Source: Nageia nagi
Lineage: Eukaryota > Pinophyta
Length of the DNA stretch: 64,000 nucleotides
NCBI GenBank assembly: GCA_050084985.1
Contig: JBITNC010000001.1
Location: 163,618,001 to 163,682,000, forward strand
Direction of reading: 5' to 3'
The position numbers were made by a program, and so were the translations under genes. Under the pieces are notes generated by a model that did not search any database, was not told where the DNA came from, and saw only the letters and a list, made by a program, of their open reading frames with translations. Below are positions 11,925 through 24,960 of the stretch, piece by piece; position 1 is the stretch's first letter, and each line of letters starts with the position of its first letter.

Positions 11925-14900
11925 AATGCAATTGATCATAGATACAAAGACAAACACCAAGGCTATAGAATTGACACTGGTTATCTTGAGCCATGTCCAA
12001 GTGATGGTAGTAGTCATTTCCTAGAGATTGTACCACAATAATAATGTCAATAGCATTACTGCAACATAGTCAATGATGGCCTATGAAATTATGCATCAAC
12101 ACAAATTATTTTCCCTCATCGATATCTTTTTAAAGTAGTTGAAGCATAATGATCATTTGATCAAAATCACAATGAAGAAGAACGTAGTATTCAAGTAAAA
12201 AACTTTCTTGGTTCTCACTTCCATGTACTTTTTGCAAATAATTTCCTTCAAGAAATCAAATTTGGAAGCTCGATAAAAAGGAAAATGAGGGGAGAAAGTT
12301 GTTAGCATATTAGGGCAAATTGATATAGAGAACACACAATCGAAAGTCAAATTTTATGATGACCTACATGGTTGAATAGTGAACTTCAATGTATGGATCA
12401 AGGGAGTGCAAAATATGATCCAAGGGCACATAAGGGTACCTAATTGAGCCATCACTAATTTAAAAATATTTGAAAATTCATTATATCTAGTTGTGATTGT
12501 TAATGAGATACTATTACGGTGTAATAAGCTAAATTCATCACACTTGGAGGCTAAGTTTCCATATATGATTGACTATAGTACATACCAAAATATCATTTGG
12601 TACCTTAAGAAGAGGAAGCCAGAGAAGGAGTTGGATTTGAGTCAAAAATCCAAGGTAATGCCAATTTTTGTTGAAGAAGGACCAAGTTTTATTGAAATAG
12701 TACCATTATCCTTGGAGAGTATGACAAAGAAAAAGGAATAGGAGTTGGAAATCGAATCCACATAGAATGAAATCTTATAGCGCCAATGGAAAAGGTAATA
12801 TACCAATGAAGGGCTTAGCAATAAGGTGGAAATAATTTTAGTTGACTATCTAAAGATACCTCTAGAAAGGGTAGCTAGGGAGGTCTTCAACAATTGATCA
12901 TCGAACCACACCATCATTAAGGAGTATAGATTTCACTAAACATCCAATTCAAAGTCTCAATACATACAACATAAACAATACAAGTAAGCTCTGACTCCTT
13001 AGTCCTAATTCCTATTCCAATTTACACTTCTATGTTTATTCCTATTTCTCTTTACACTACCCCATTGATTTTGATTTTAATACCAATACCTATCACCACT
13101 TACTATACATTATCTATACCTTAAGACCATAACCTGATAGATGCCACTATCATCACCATGAAATTGATGGAACAACCCACTAGTAGCCAATTATCATTTC
13201 CTTTCCATTTCACTAGAACACAAACAAGTAGCCATCCATGGATCGACTCATGCCCAAAAACATACCACACATCCATTTTGTAGTTCATCAAACCACTGAA
13301 CTTACTAGTTATAGATGTTAACATTACTAGAAATTGATGACATAGTATGGTTGATACACACCACTTCTCATTCCTTTATCACTACTTGATCAATAAGGTT
13401 GCGAATAAGAATATTGAGGTATTCCATTGAACTCAAGAGTTTCAACACCAAGAGCTTACCAGGATGGTTCAGTAAATTTTCCATCAACTCCAACAACATG
13501 CCCACTTCCCTTCCATCCCACCAATTAGACTAACTAAGAAACTAGTACAATTGGTCACTATCATTATCGCCAAACTTACCCAACATACTGACATCATTAA
13601 ACTCACCACCATACTACACCAACACTTTCCTTCCATCGATTTCCACCCTCATCATACCATTGAGGAGCACTTGAAGGCCATTATCACTCACATGTAATAA
13701 GAGATCAGTTACATCCAACAACAATACCAAAAAGATACAAAGAAAATAATAGACACCTACAAGGTAGAGGTGCATTAATATAAATAAGAAATCAGCCAAT
13801 TTAAGGAAGCAAAATAGCTTGGGAGCATGATAGTAACTTTCAATTCACCTCAACCCAATACCAAAACTACAATGGAGAACTTTTAGTTGCATAAAGAGAA
13901 GGAACTGCACACTCATCAATAGTAGTGGGCTAAGGAGACTGAAGAGTTGCACAGTAATAAATAAATAACTAAAAAACTTCTCCAAGCATAAAGACATGAA
14001 AAAGAAGGATTGAGCAATTGAAATGAACAACTCCAAGGAAAAAGTAAACTAACTCACAAAAGAGTTGGAACAAATTCTGCCCATCAAGGATGAAATGATC
14101 ATCTTACAAAGCAGGTCACAAGGGTAGCACTCACTCAAATGGAGTTAGAACAAATTCATTAAATGGAAGAAAAATAGTTTAAGTAGCACAAGGGGAACTA
14201 GTCAAAATTTTTAAGGAGCTAAAGGGTGATCTACGGAGTTATAAGGTCATTTGAGTGGATATCTAGCACGTCATATATTAGCACAAATAAATTGATATAT
14301 CAAATATCAATGCTCATATGATCGAATTCCAAACATAGGTGAGGCAAATTCAAAAGTATTTTCTAATAGCAATCAACAAACTCCAAAAGCTTAACACAAT
14401 CAATAACCAAGTGTTATCCTTAGAAGCAAAGATAAAACAAAGGAAAATAATAGTTGGAAAAACACTCAAGGAGTTACAATAGATCAATATTTTCCATGCT
14501 AAATAGATAACTCAATTGGAGGAGTTGATCACCAAGGAGCTCATCGATGCAATGTAAGTAATCCAAATTAGATTTTAGCTTGAATCTCTTCACTAAAACA
14601 TATATCACAATGCAAAGGTATCAATTCTTCAAAGGGAACAATACTTAGCCCAACCTAAGTTCAAATATAGCCTCTACCTTTGACACTCATTCTTGCTTAG
14701 TAACAACTTCAACATCCCAATATCAAATATATTACTAGCGATGTTGTAGGAGAGGTTTCTATTATTCCATGGTTAATATTTGTAATATGAAAATTTTGAA
14801 AGAGAAGGTAACACCATATAAAATAGAAGTTCATAATTAATGAAGGATCTATGAATGATTGTATTATTTTTAAATAATATAATGAATGCTCCCTCTCTTT

Positions 14901-16290
14901 TCATGCAAAATTTATGATGATGTTGATAAAAGTATAAAAGAAAGAATTGAGAAATAAATTATAAATGGTTATTCAAACAAGGAAGTAATGGAAACCAATA
15001 AATAGAATGAATAAAAATTAGGAACATATAAAAAAGAATAGAAGTGCTTGGTGAATTCCTTATATGAAATTTCCTACTAAGGAAGACACCACTCCCTAAG
15101 AAACACCAATTCAATGGATTACCTATTTTACTATGAAGCTTGTCATACAGACCATAACCCTTTGAATTATTTCCTTGTACCAAATTGGACCTACATCAAT
15201 TCCTATAAATAGTCTACCATATTAGGAGCCTAATACTATAGACCATTTACTAACCTAAAGTAGATGGATGGATGATGAGAGTTGAGGGGGAGGACTTAAC
15301 AATAATTGTAGATGCTCATTGAATGTTTCTAGAATATGAATGGGAATTCACCAAAATTTGGTTTATTTTCTCATACTAGCCTTACAAAACCCCTTGGGTA
15401 TGGCTAAAATGCACATCAAGAAGGCCTCTTGATGACCATCCTAAAGACTATTGGATCCAACACCCTCTAACAAGTGAAGGAGTATTGGAATGGATCATGG
15501 CAAGGTTATCACATATGAGGGTAGTATTTGATTACACTAAATACTTTACATGACCTTACCACTCAAGAAATAGTAATCCAAAAGTATTCCAATTATGGAG
15601 GAACCAAATCAAATGAAATATTTGAAGCATCAGTCGATTAAAAAAAATTTCTAAAAAGCTCACTTGAATATTGAAAGCATAGAAGACAAAATCAAAAAGA
15701 AAGAGAGATCTTATCTGCACTGTGGCCATATTATACTTGCATGAAGTGTTACAACTCCCGATTGATATTTTAGTCACCATTGTTATTGAGATTTTCTAAA
15801 AGAGGGATTTGTATGCTTGGGAGTTAGACATTTACAGAGAGAAGTTACTTATAAAAGCTAATGCTCGATAGTTATTTTTGGAAGAAGACTTTGACCTTCA
15901 TTTAATGACCAAAGTGCTATAATTTTGGCTAGGTATTACTACTCATATTGATTTGGAATGTGCAACCCACTACTAGTTTTGACATTCTTTTGGATCCATA
16001 CCAATCAACTTTATGGTACATCTGCATGAGATCGAGTGGATAAGTGATCGATTACCAGCAACAAAAGTAGTGTACGATTATATTAACTACTTTATGGGAA
16101 TTGATGATTCAATTAACATGAATACAATGCAAAGGAAAACCCATTGCAAAAGAAGAAGTGTGAATCTTATCGCAAGGATCTAAAGAAGAGCTTAGGATTG
16201 ACTTCATAGAGACTTCTTGCATCAAAAGTTTCTTATCAATGGCATAATATGCTAATACCTAGCTTGGGAACAAGTCAAAGTATTAAGTTA
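11925..16290 (+). pseudogene. Relic X, 3' part (long unrecognised coding sequence with coiled coil)
   Basis: The frame cut at 4066 resumes here and can be followed through many stops and several shifts. A clean stretch is 12493-12741 (LEAKFPYMIDYSTYQNIIW). From about 13400 to 14600 the translation is rich in Gln, Lys and Glu (HQQYQKDTKKIIDTYKVEVH-like, then NNQVLSLEAKIKQRKIIV, then TQLEELITKELIDAM), typical of a coiled coil. From 15600 to 16280 a different, more globular region is visible (YLHEVLQLPIDILVTIVIEI, WLGITTHIDLECATHY). The end is followed by a purine-rich stretch, GTTAGGGAGGATATTAA, that could be a retroelement polypurine tract. Family unknown; the gene is dead. Confidence 0.5.
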
Positions 16291-16313
16291 GGGAGGATAT
16301 TAATAGGAGATAA

Positions 16314-16363
16314 TTTCATAATATAAATTGATCTACTTTTTCATAATATAAATTGATCTACTT
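16314..16363. repeat. 25-bp tandem duplication
   Basis: TTTCATAATATAAATTGATC and the next five bases occur twice in direct succession without a mismatch, just downstream of relic X. Confidence 0.9.
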
Positions 16364-17139
16364 TAATCAATAATTAGTGACCAAATACTATTTGTTAGTC
16401 ACTCTACCTATCTCAACTAAAAGTACATGACTCCATCAACCATCAAATGCATTTGATAAGAAGAGAACCAAGGGTAAAGGGAGTGTGTGAGAGCTGAGTG
16501 TGTAATAACTACATATTTATAATTGATTTATATTGATTAACATTAATAAAAGGCTTGACCCCTTATTTTTTATGATTGGATTACTTGTCCTTGCTTTTTG
16601 TTCTTCCTTTCCATTTACCCATTGATTCTTGATTGTAGATAAGAACCCTATCGACCAATTCAATCGATCAATAGGATGTTGAACCACAGGTGGGTAATGG
16701 AACATTATCAACCAAAGGATAATGACCATAAAGAAGATTGATCTATCCAATAAATACAAGTAAGAACATAGAAATGATGCAAACCCAAAAGATACTTTCA
16801 ATAATAATATTAAAATAATACAATGTGTCAAATTACAATGCTTTATATATGCTTTGATGGTGATAAAATATGAATGAAATATGATGTTGATGGATTAATG
16901 CTTCTCCTTAAATATTCAATTCACCTTTATATCCTTTTTGTACCTCTTCAGAATAGGTGTGTCAATTAGTTCTCCTAGTGTCACTTTGCTTAATATTGAT
17001 TAGTTAACTTAACTCATCCTTCTAACTGCTATGATTAGTTGCCAAACTAGTATAGTTCAACCATCAAACTGATACATATTACTTAGTTTATTCAATTGAT
17101 CAATCGTGTAATATTCAATCAATTTCCTTACTAAAATTG
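16364..17139. other. Non-coding spacer between relic X and Copia-2
   Basis: No gene is visible. If relic X was the body of an LTR element, its 3' LTR would lie here, but I could not pair it with an upstream copy. Confidence 0.4.
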
Positions 17140-20081
17140 ATATCCCTTGAATAATTTTTGGTCATGGAAGGGTGAAAGTAAAGTTTCATGATGGTAAGGT
17201 GAGAACCCCCCAAGTGTGGTACACATTCATAATCTTGCTATAAATTTGATTTCTATAAGCAAGATGGCTAATGCAAATGTAGATTTCAATTTCACTAAGA
17301 TTGGATGTAAAATGGTTTGTGGATAAATGATGTTGGTATGAGGGGTTCTTGATGGAACCATTTATAGGTTGTTGGGAAGCACTGGGACACCTCAGTAAAA
17401 TAATGCATCTATTTATGAGGCTAAATTAGATGGAACTTTAGCTGATGATTCAACACTCTAGCATCAAAGAATGGGACATATTGGAGAGAAGGTATTACAA
17501 AATTTATATACAAAAGGTATGGTTTAAGGCTTTCTTAATTGCTCTATGGGTTTTGATTTTTATGAGCATTATCTTTATGGAAAGCAAAAACATGTGAGTT
17601 TCCCGTATCGTGCTACAAGATCTAAAGGAGTTATAGATTTGATACATAGTTATGTTTTTGGTCTTATTATTCTACCATCCCTTGGAAAATCATGGTACTA
17701 TGTTTATTTTATTGATGATTTTTAAGATATATATGGATCTATTTTTTCAAGAGCAAAGCTGAAATGTTTGATAAATTTCAATAATTTAAAGCACTTATTG
17801 AAAACCAAATTAGAAAGAAAATCAAGGTGTTGAGGAGTGGTAATGGAGAAGAATATTGTTCAAATAAATTTGAGGAATTATGTAAGAAATATGGTATGGC
17901 AAGGCAAAGGACTACTCCATATACACCTCAACAAAATGAAGTTGTTGAGAGATTGAATAGATCTCTTATAGAAAAGGCAAGGAGTATGCTCAATGGTGCT
18001 AGATTAGCATAAAAATTTTGTGCAGAAGCAATGCATACAACATGCTACCTATTAAATCAATCTCCTACATCAGCTTTGTCTAACTAAACTCCATTTAAAT
18101 AATTGTTTGGCAAGAAACCATCTCTATCACATATTGGAGTTTTTAGATGTGATGCATTCATGCATATTCCAAAGGAAAAAAGGAATAAGCTTGATAACAA
18201 GATTATTAAGTGCATATTTATTGGTTACAAATATGGTGTTAAATATTATAAAATTTGGAATTAAAAAACTAAAAGTATTTCCTACATTAGAGATGTGGTA
18301 TTTATCCCAAGAATGAAGTAACACAAGAAGAATCGAAAAAAGTACAGTTTGAGTTTATGGATTATGAGTACTAGATAATAGAAGAAGAAGAAGAAGGAGA
18401 ATAAAAAGAACTAGAGTTTCATGCACCAATATTAAGGAGATAAACACATGAAAGAGGAAAACCTCAAAGGTATATCCCCCCTAATTTTCATTCTTCTTTT
18501 ATTTTATGTGTAATCGATGAAGATCCTAGAACTCTTAAAGAAGTAGTTAATTATGAAGAGGCAAATCTTTGTTAAGAGGCCATGAATGAAGAAATAATAT
18601 CTTTGGAAAATAAGATATGGGATATGGTAGAATTTCCTACTAAAGGAAAGGCAATTGGTTGAAAATGGATCTTAAAGAAGAAGCAAAATGTTAAAGGAAA
18701 AGTGGACAAATATAAAGTCCACCTTGTTGCCAAAGGCTATTCATAGGTAGAGGGAATTGACTATGGTGAAATATTTCCTCCCATTGCAAATTTAACTTCA
18801 ATAAGATGTCTTTTGTCTTTGGTTGTCGCATTTGATCTAGAAATAGAGCAAATGGATGTGAAAACTACTTTCCTTAATGGGGAATTAGAGGAGGAAATTT
18901 ATATGAAATAACATGAAGGATTCTTTGAGGAAGGAAAGGAAAATCTTGTTTGCAAGTTAAAGAAATATTTGCATGGACTAAAACAATCCCCTAGGATGTG
19001 GTATCAAAAATTTAATACTTACATTTTAGAACTTGGTTTTGTTCATAACAATGTTGATTGATGTATATACATGAAGCAAGTTGGTGAAGATTTTTTCTAA
19101 TAATGTTGTATGTTCATGATATGTTGTTGATTGGGAATAGTTATAAAATGGTTAGTGTTGTGAAGTTCCTATTAGCACAATAATTTGATATGAAAGATCT
19201 TAGACTACAAATTACATTTCGGACATGCAAATAAGGATAGATAGATCAAACAGAAAGTTGTGGATAGATAAAAAAATATTTTGAGATTGTATTGAAGAGA
19301 TTCAATATGGATGATTCCAAACCTGTGAAAACTCTTATAGCTTTGGGAACAAAATTATTTGTTGAACAATGTCCAATACAGAAGAAGAAGTTGAAGAAAT
19401 ATCTCATGCTCCTTATGTAAATGTTATAGGGAGTTTGATGTATGTCATGGTCTATACCAAACCAAATATTACACATGCAATGGGAGTTCTGAGTAGATAC
19501 ATGTCTAATCCTAGAAAAGAGCATTCGATTGCTATGAAGAGAGTGTTCAAATATTTATGTGGTACCATTGACTTTTTAATCTTTTATCAAAGGAAAAGAA
19601 AGAAAAAATATTTGAATATTGAGGATTTTGTTGATGTATATTAGGCATGAGATATCAATAATAGAATATATACCAGTGGCTATATCTTCAATTTGCTTGG
19701 AGAATCCATTAGTTATATGAGTAAAAGGAAAGATGTTGTTTCCCTTTCAACTACTGAAGTTGAATACATGGAAGCCACTCATTCAAGTAAAGAAGCAATA
19801 TGATTGTAGGGATTATGTGTTGATATTGGTTTTGCATAAGGATTTGTGTAGGTGAATTGTAATAACTAAAAAGTTATATTCTTGGCTAAAAATGTTGCTT
19901 TTCATGTACGAACTAAGAAAATTGATGTACAATACCACTTCATCAGGGACATGGTTGAACCAAAGAAAGTATTGTTGGGAAAAGTGGATACAAAGGAAAA
20001 TATTGTTAATGCATTGACCAAGTTTAATAGCATAGAGAAATTCATGTGGTGTATAGGAGAGATGGGTTTGGCTAGCCCAAA
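17140..20081 (+). pseudogene. Copia-2 pol relic (integrase, RT, RNase H)
   Basis: Pieces of a Ty1/copia polyprotein follow in order. The pre-integrase region is at 17360-17620 (TLYRLLGS-like, HQRMGHIGEKVLQNLYTKGM). Integrase is at 17640-18320 (SGNGEEYCSNKFEELCKKYG, where the usual SDNGGEY Asp is Gly; then TPYTPQQNEVVERLNRSL). RT is at 18500-19080 (LVAKGYS, IEQMDVKTTFLNGELEEEIY, LKKYLHGLKQSPRMWYQKF). RNase H and the tail run from 19369 to 20070 (VIGSLMYVMVYTKPNITHAM, SLSTTEVEYMEATHSSKEAI, ALTKFNSIEKFMWC). Stops and shifts are frequent. Gag, protease and the 5' LTR are missing, so the element is truncated on the left near 17140. Confidence 0.9.
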
Positions 20082-20664
20082 TGTTGGAGCAAATATATTT
20101 TACAATTTTTTTGGAAAGTATTCACCAAGTGGAAGAATGTTGGATATAGCTCATCCTTTGCAAAGGAAGTATTATACATTGGTCTCTTACCTCAACGGTC
20201 CCGCTCACCAATGAATGAGTCAAGGAGGTTTGGGGGTGGGAGCCCCTCTGATCTAAGGGTTTGAGGGAAACACCCCTGAGAAATTATTTTGGGGATTCAC
20301 TTGATATTTGCCTATTTTCACATGGCATTGGTGGATTTACAAGGTTTCATATTAGAGTAAGAATGGGTGGTTTAGCCCATGGGTTTCTAATATCACATTA
20401 TGATTTAGGATTGAGGATTTTCCTATATATTTATTATAATGAGCTATTTATGGCAGATCGTATTCATTGTATGAAATAATATAGGAGGAGAAGTTCTTGA
20501 TATGTTGGACTAGCCCACATTGGGTGAATCAAGATAAATCTCATATGTTCCTTGTGTTTGTGAGATTGTTATGTTCTAATTAATTCATTTCTGCATTATG
20601 ATTTTAGAATAGGTTTAGATAAGACTCTTTATGTTATTCTTTTCTTGGGCATATTGTTCTCTTT
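20082..20664 (+). repeat. Copia-2 3' LTR, left part
   Basis: The LTR begins TGTTGGAGC directly after the end of the pol tail and a short purine-rich run (GAGAGATGGG at 20056-20065). It is interrupted at 20665 by E1, and the last five bases (TCTTT, 20660-20664) are the left target duplication of that insertion. The remainder should resume at 26884. Confidence 0.75.
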
Positions 20665-22089
20665 TGTGATGAGCCATTATAGGGCTCACTCCTCAAACAT
20701 GCCCTAGGAAAGGGACATTTGGCTTCTTGCTCCAAAATTGCAAAAGACAAGCTCAAACATACATAAAATATCCAATGACTTGCTAGGAATGAAAAATATG
20801 AAATCAACCTTGCAAAAAATTTCTTCAAACCCAACATTTAACTATGATGAGCAATTACAAAATTAATGCAAGCTAATATCTCTAATATTCTAATGAATTG
20901 ATTAGGAAAAAAACAAGAAGTAAACAATGTAGAACACCACTCCAAATCCAATGTCCAAACATAAGAATACAAATAACAAAATATAGAAAACAAAATACAA
21001 TTGTATTAATGAAGCAATGGTGAAAGTCCAATTGCAATATATTTTTCAACCTAAGGAGCTTGTTCCATGAATACCTCCAATAGGGTTTTCTTGGATGGCT
21101 TCAAGGCCTCACCAATCCCATAAGTAGTGAGGGGTTTTCTTGGATGGCTTCAAGGCCTCACCAATCCCATAAGTAGTGAGGTAAAACTAGGTCTCCTTTA
21201 TAGCAATTATGATGGAACCAATGTTCCTTTCAATATGGCTTGATTAAGTTCAAGTATAGTCTCATATCCCCTTGATATCTTAGATGTAGTTTTCCCTACA
21301 AGTGCCAAAGAAAGAGTTCTCACACTCAATCTAAAAAAGGGGTTTAAAATTAATAATCAATATATCTCATAATGGTTATGATACCTCCTTTTATAGGTGA
21401 GGGTGATTATCTTCTAATCTTGCATTGAGATGATCCAATGGTGGGAAGATGCAATATGTGTCCTCCTATGTGCAACATCCAAGATAGGAAGCTTTGGGAT
21501 GAATGAAATCATATCTAAGGGCTAGAAATATCAACATATAAGAGTGTGTAATATCAAAGCACCTCATGATTAAAGCCATAGGTCCATGTGCCTAAGAGAG
21601 CCAACATGGGATCTTGGGATGCTCACATGCCCAACATCCATGTTAGGAAGTCGTCCACTTGCCTCAATATTAGCAATGCCTAGTTTAAAGTTCCATGTCT
21701 ATTCTTGGAGCTCCAAATGACCTTGAAGTCAATGCAATCATCTAAGGGGATGCCCTACCTCAAAGATAGGATCAATAATTACTAGAGATACATTTAATGC
21801 TAATATTACAATTATCAAAGCCAAAATATGCAATGCCTCTTTTAATGAGACTAATATTGCATTCACAATTATAATTGCCTTGGTATTACAAATACAATAT
21901 TATTGGTATTTTAGTAATTAAACTAAACATAAATAAATAAAGGCTATGTATTCCATAATTAGAGTTTTATTAAGTCTCTAAGTGGAATTTACAACATTTT
22001 GGCCAAATTAGATAAAATCATTCCTAAATTAATATTTCCATTTATCAGAGGTGAAATGGGAAAAACACCTAAAAAATAGGGATATTACT
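20665..22089 (-). repeat. E1 3' LTR
   Basis: It starts TGTGATGAGCC on the plus strand and ends near GGATATTAC. It is about 66 bp longer than its partner, of which 49 bp are explained by the internal tandem duplication at 21083-21180. The exact right end is uncertain by one or two bases. Confidence 0.85.
21083..21180. repeat. 49-bp perfect tandem duplication inside the E1 3' LTR
   Basis: Two adjacent identical units begin GGGTTTTCTTGGATGGCTTC and end AAGTAGTGA. Only this LTR has the duplication; the partner at 25520-26878 has one unit, so it arose after insertion. Confidence 0.93.
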
Positions 22090-22107
22090 TGTCCTCCCTC
22101 CCTAAAT
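22090..22107 (-). promoter_or_regulatory. E1 polypurine tract
   Basis: Read on the minus strand the sequence next to the 3' LTR is TTTAGGGAGGGAGGACAA. This is a good purine tract at the expected place. Confidence 0.7.
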
Positions 22108-22129
22108 TATTTGTCCCCAAAAAATTTGA

Positions 22130-22840
22130 AAAATCCATAATTGCAGCAATATCTTCTTGGATGGTCCAATAATCTTCAAGTAGTGCCTTCTTCTTTTCAA
22201 TAGCACTTCTATCCTATGGAACTTAGTATTTCTTCTCTAGACTCTTTCACACCATGAAGTGCCACCTCTTTGCCATGCATTTTAAACTTCATATCCAACA
22301 TTTTGTAGTTGGAAATTACTTCTCCCAATGTATATAACCATTGTACCTTAACCACTATATATGGTAGTCCTCCAAGGGGAAGAATGTAGAAGTCACTAGT
22401 GACTGCATAATCTCCCAATTTAACTTTAACATTTTCCATTAGCTTGTGGCTAGTAGTTGAAATACCATTTCCAATTACTACATCAAATCTAGAGAACTCC
22501 TTTGTTTTAAATCCCTTAATTTTCATGAATTCTTCGTATATGAAAATATGAGTGTCTCCTCTATCAATGAGTACAACAACTCTACCTTTTTCCATAAGTC
22601 CTTCCACCTTGATTGTTACAAATTATGAAGGTCCCTTCAATGTGGCTAGTGCTCCTCCAATATCTTGAACTCCCACTTCATGTTTGTATCTATTCATCTC
22701 TTCTTCTGAGTCTTCTTGCATTTCACATACCTCCAAGTATATATGTTGAGCCTTTCCGTTACATTGGTGTCCTCTTCCTAGGGGTTTCAACAAGTAAAAT
22801 AGACCTTTTTCATACTTAATGCCTCTTGTATAGCATAATC
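22130..22840 (-). pseudogene. E1 aspartic protease (gypsy retropepsin)
   Basis: The frame 22209-22607 shows VVVLIDRGDTHIFIYEEF, corresponding to the retropepsin LIDSGATHxFI motif with Ser to Arg. It continues with EFSRFDVVIGNG and ILPLGGLPYIVVKVQWLYTL, where the usual flap residues DVVLGxQWL appear as VVKVQWL. The C-terminal linker HGKEVALHGV is the usual transition toward the RT in gypsy elements. Here the frame peters out at about 22130 with no RT following, and the polypurine tract is reached within 50 bp. Confidence 0.85.
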
Positions 22841-22844
22841 CAAT

Positions 22845-23700
22845 CTATTTGCATGTATTTGAATAGGAAGTGGGGGTTTGCCTCTTATTGGTTCCTTGTT
22901 TACATTTTTTTCTTGCATCCCTATCATAAGAATCATAGTGAGACTTTGGGTACCTAAATCCTTCCAAAAACTTAGCCTTGTAGATGGTCATGGATAAAGT
23001 GGATGGTTCCATGGCTTTTACTGATGATCTAATTGATTCTTGTAAACCATCCATGAAGAGATATGCTAGCCTTCCATCTTCCATATTGGGGATAAATACT
23101 ACAATCCTTTGAAATTCATCAATGTATGCATCCATGATAGTTGTATGTTAAAGCATAGCCAACTCTTTGAAGTATTTCTCTATATGCTTGTGCTCAAACC
23201 TATTAAGCATGCTTTAGCTAAAGTCTTCAAAGGTCCTAACCTTCCCATGTCCTAGCATAGTAACACCATTATGCCACCATTCATAGGCTATTCCATATAA
23301 AAACATGGTTATTTTCTTGATTCCTTTTTCTTCACTCATGGTATGGAGAGAGAAATAATTTTATGGTTTTTGCAATGAAGCCCTTGCAGATATTTTATCA
23401 CTCCCATCAAAAGTAGGTAGGGGTACCTTGGGTTTCTTATCATCTAATGGTTTTGGAGATCTCTAATTTTTCTTCCTATAGGTATCCTAGTATGTGTGGA
23501 AAGGTATAATTGTTATGAATGTTTAGGCTTATCCATGTACTCTTGAAGAACTTCATCCATATTTTCTTCCTCTTGCTCATTCCCATAAATCTATTTAGGG
23601 GTGAAAAGTGATTCCATGATGTGAATGGATGGAGTATGTCTTGAGGATTCTTCATTCTCAATTGGGGTCCCTTAGTTTTATGCCTTCATATATGTCATCA
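22845..23700 (-). pseudogene. E1 Gag (gypsy type)
   Basis: The retrotransposon Gag domain is visible in the minus frames. Near 23300 there is FLYGIAYEWWHNGVTM, then FEDFS and RFEHKHIEKYFKEL. In the intact stretch 22845-23135 there is MDAYIDEFQRIVVFIPNMED, then AYLFMDGLQESIRSSVKA and AKFLEGFRYPKSH. The zinc knuckle expected before the protease is reduced to a Lys/Gln-rich stretch (RKKCKQGTNKRQ). The start is not certain. Confidence 0.83.
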
Positions 23701-24213
23701 TATCAATTAAGAGAGTGATTAGAGCATCTAACTTTTGCTCAACCATTTTGATATTCTACCTTTTGTTCATGCATTGATATTGCTTGTAGATATCAAAGGG
23801 CATGAGCTATGAATGCTTGGACTGAAACTCAATGTATTCACCCAGTGCAAAAAAGATGTAAAAGAGATTCATCCTTCCTTCATTCACCAAAATTACCAAC
23901 ATCTAACCTCTAGTGGATGATTTTTATTAAACTCACAACAAATTGAGCCTCTTATACACCCAACATCTCACTTACATCCTCAAGTTTTAGACACATAAGT
24001 AAAATTACTCCAATGTCTCCTTATCAAGATTCCATGGTGTATCATAAAATTTACTCCTATTTACCAATGACCTCCTTACAGTGACTTGTAGGTTAAAATA
24101 TGTCTAGTGACCTTGTAAAATTGTCAATAATTATCTTCCATGATGAAAATGAGTTAATAATTATAAGTAATATTTCTTGTGGTGCAATTTCAACTCCCAA
24201 TTGGTCTCAATTA

Positions 24214-24960
24214 GCCAACATCCAACTTCAAGTTCCTACAAAATGCAGCAAAGGTTTCAAAAAACCCTTTAATAGCTCAATGTATGACTTCTAGTTACTC
24301 AAAAATTTAGCAAGGACTCTAAAAAATCCTCCAAACCTCCAACATTTGGCCCAAAATGAACTCAAAATGCCAAACAAACTTTGAAACAATTATCATTATG
24401 CCATGTTTTCTTCAAAATGATCTCAAAACGTAGCTCAAACTCCAAAAATATCCTTAGTGTGTTAACATTCACCTTAATATTGGTCTAGAATGCATATTGA
24501 TCTTCATAAATGCCCTCAAATTGCTAACATTTGGCCTAGGGGAACCTCAAAATGCAAAAAGGAGCTCTCAAATTCCCCTACTATGCCAACATCTTTCCAG
24601 AAATGGTCTTGAAATGCAAGATAAATCATAAAATCCTCTTAGTTGGCCAACATCTGCCTTCAAGTGGACTTGAGATGCAAAACCAACCTCAAAAAAGCAC
24701 TCAAAACACCAACATCTATCTCCTTACTAGCTTGAAATGCAAAAATGAACTCAAAAATGCCCTCAAGAATGCAACATCTAGCTTTAGGTGGTTCTAAAAT
24801 GTAGCTTCAATCATAAAAAACACCCTTAAAATACCAACAAACTCCTTATAAGATCCTCAAAATATTGAATAAGCCTCAAATTGGCTCCTAGAATACCAAT
24901 GTACCCCTTTAGGTTGGTACAAAATGCCAATGTATAGCTCTAAATGAGCTTAGACTCTCC
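24214..24960. repeat. ~62-bp tandem array in the E1 leader
   Basis: About twelve degenerate units of 61-63 bp follow one another. The best-preserved units begin CCAACATCT at 24586, 24647 and 24709, with GCAACATCT at 24771. Each contains a TTGAAATGCAAAA-like segment followed by CTCAAAAATGCC-like sequence. The units have no spacers. Confidence 0.8.

Noticed and set aside
24214-24960. CRISPR-like array
   Set aside because: The units are contiguous, degenerate and spacer-free, and lie in a eukaryotic retroelement leader.
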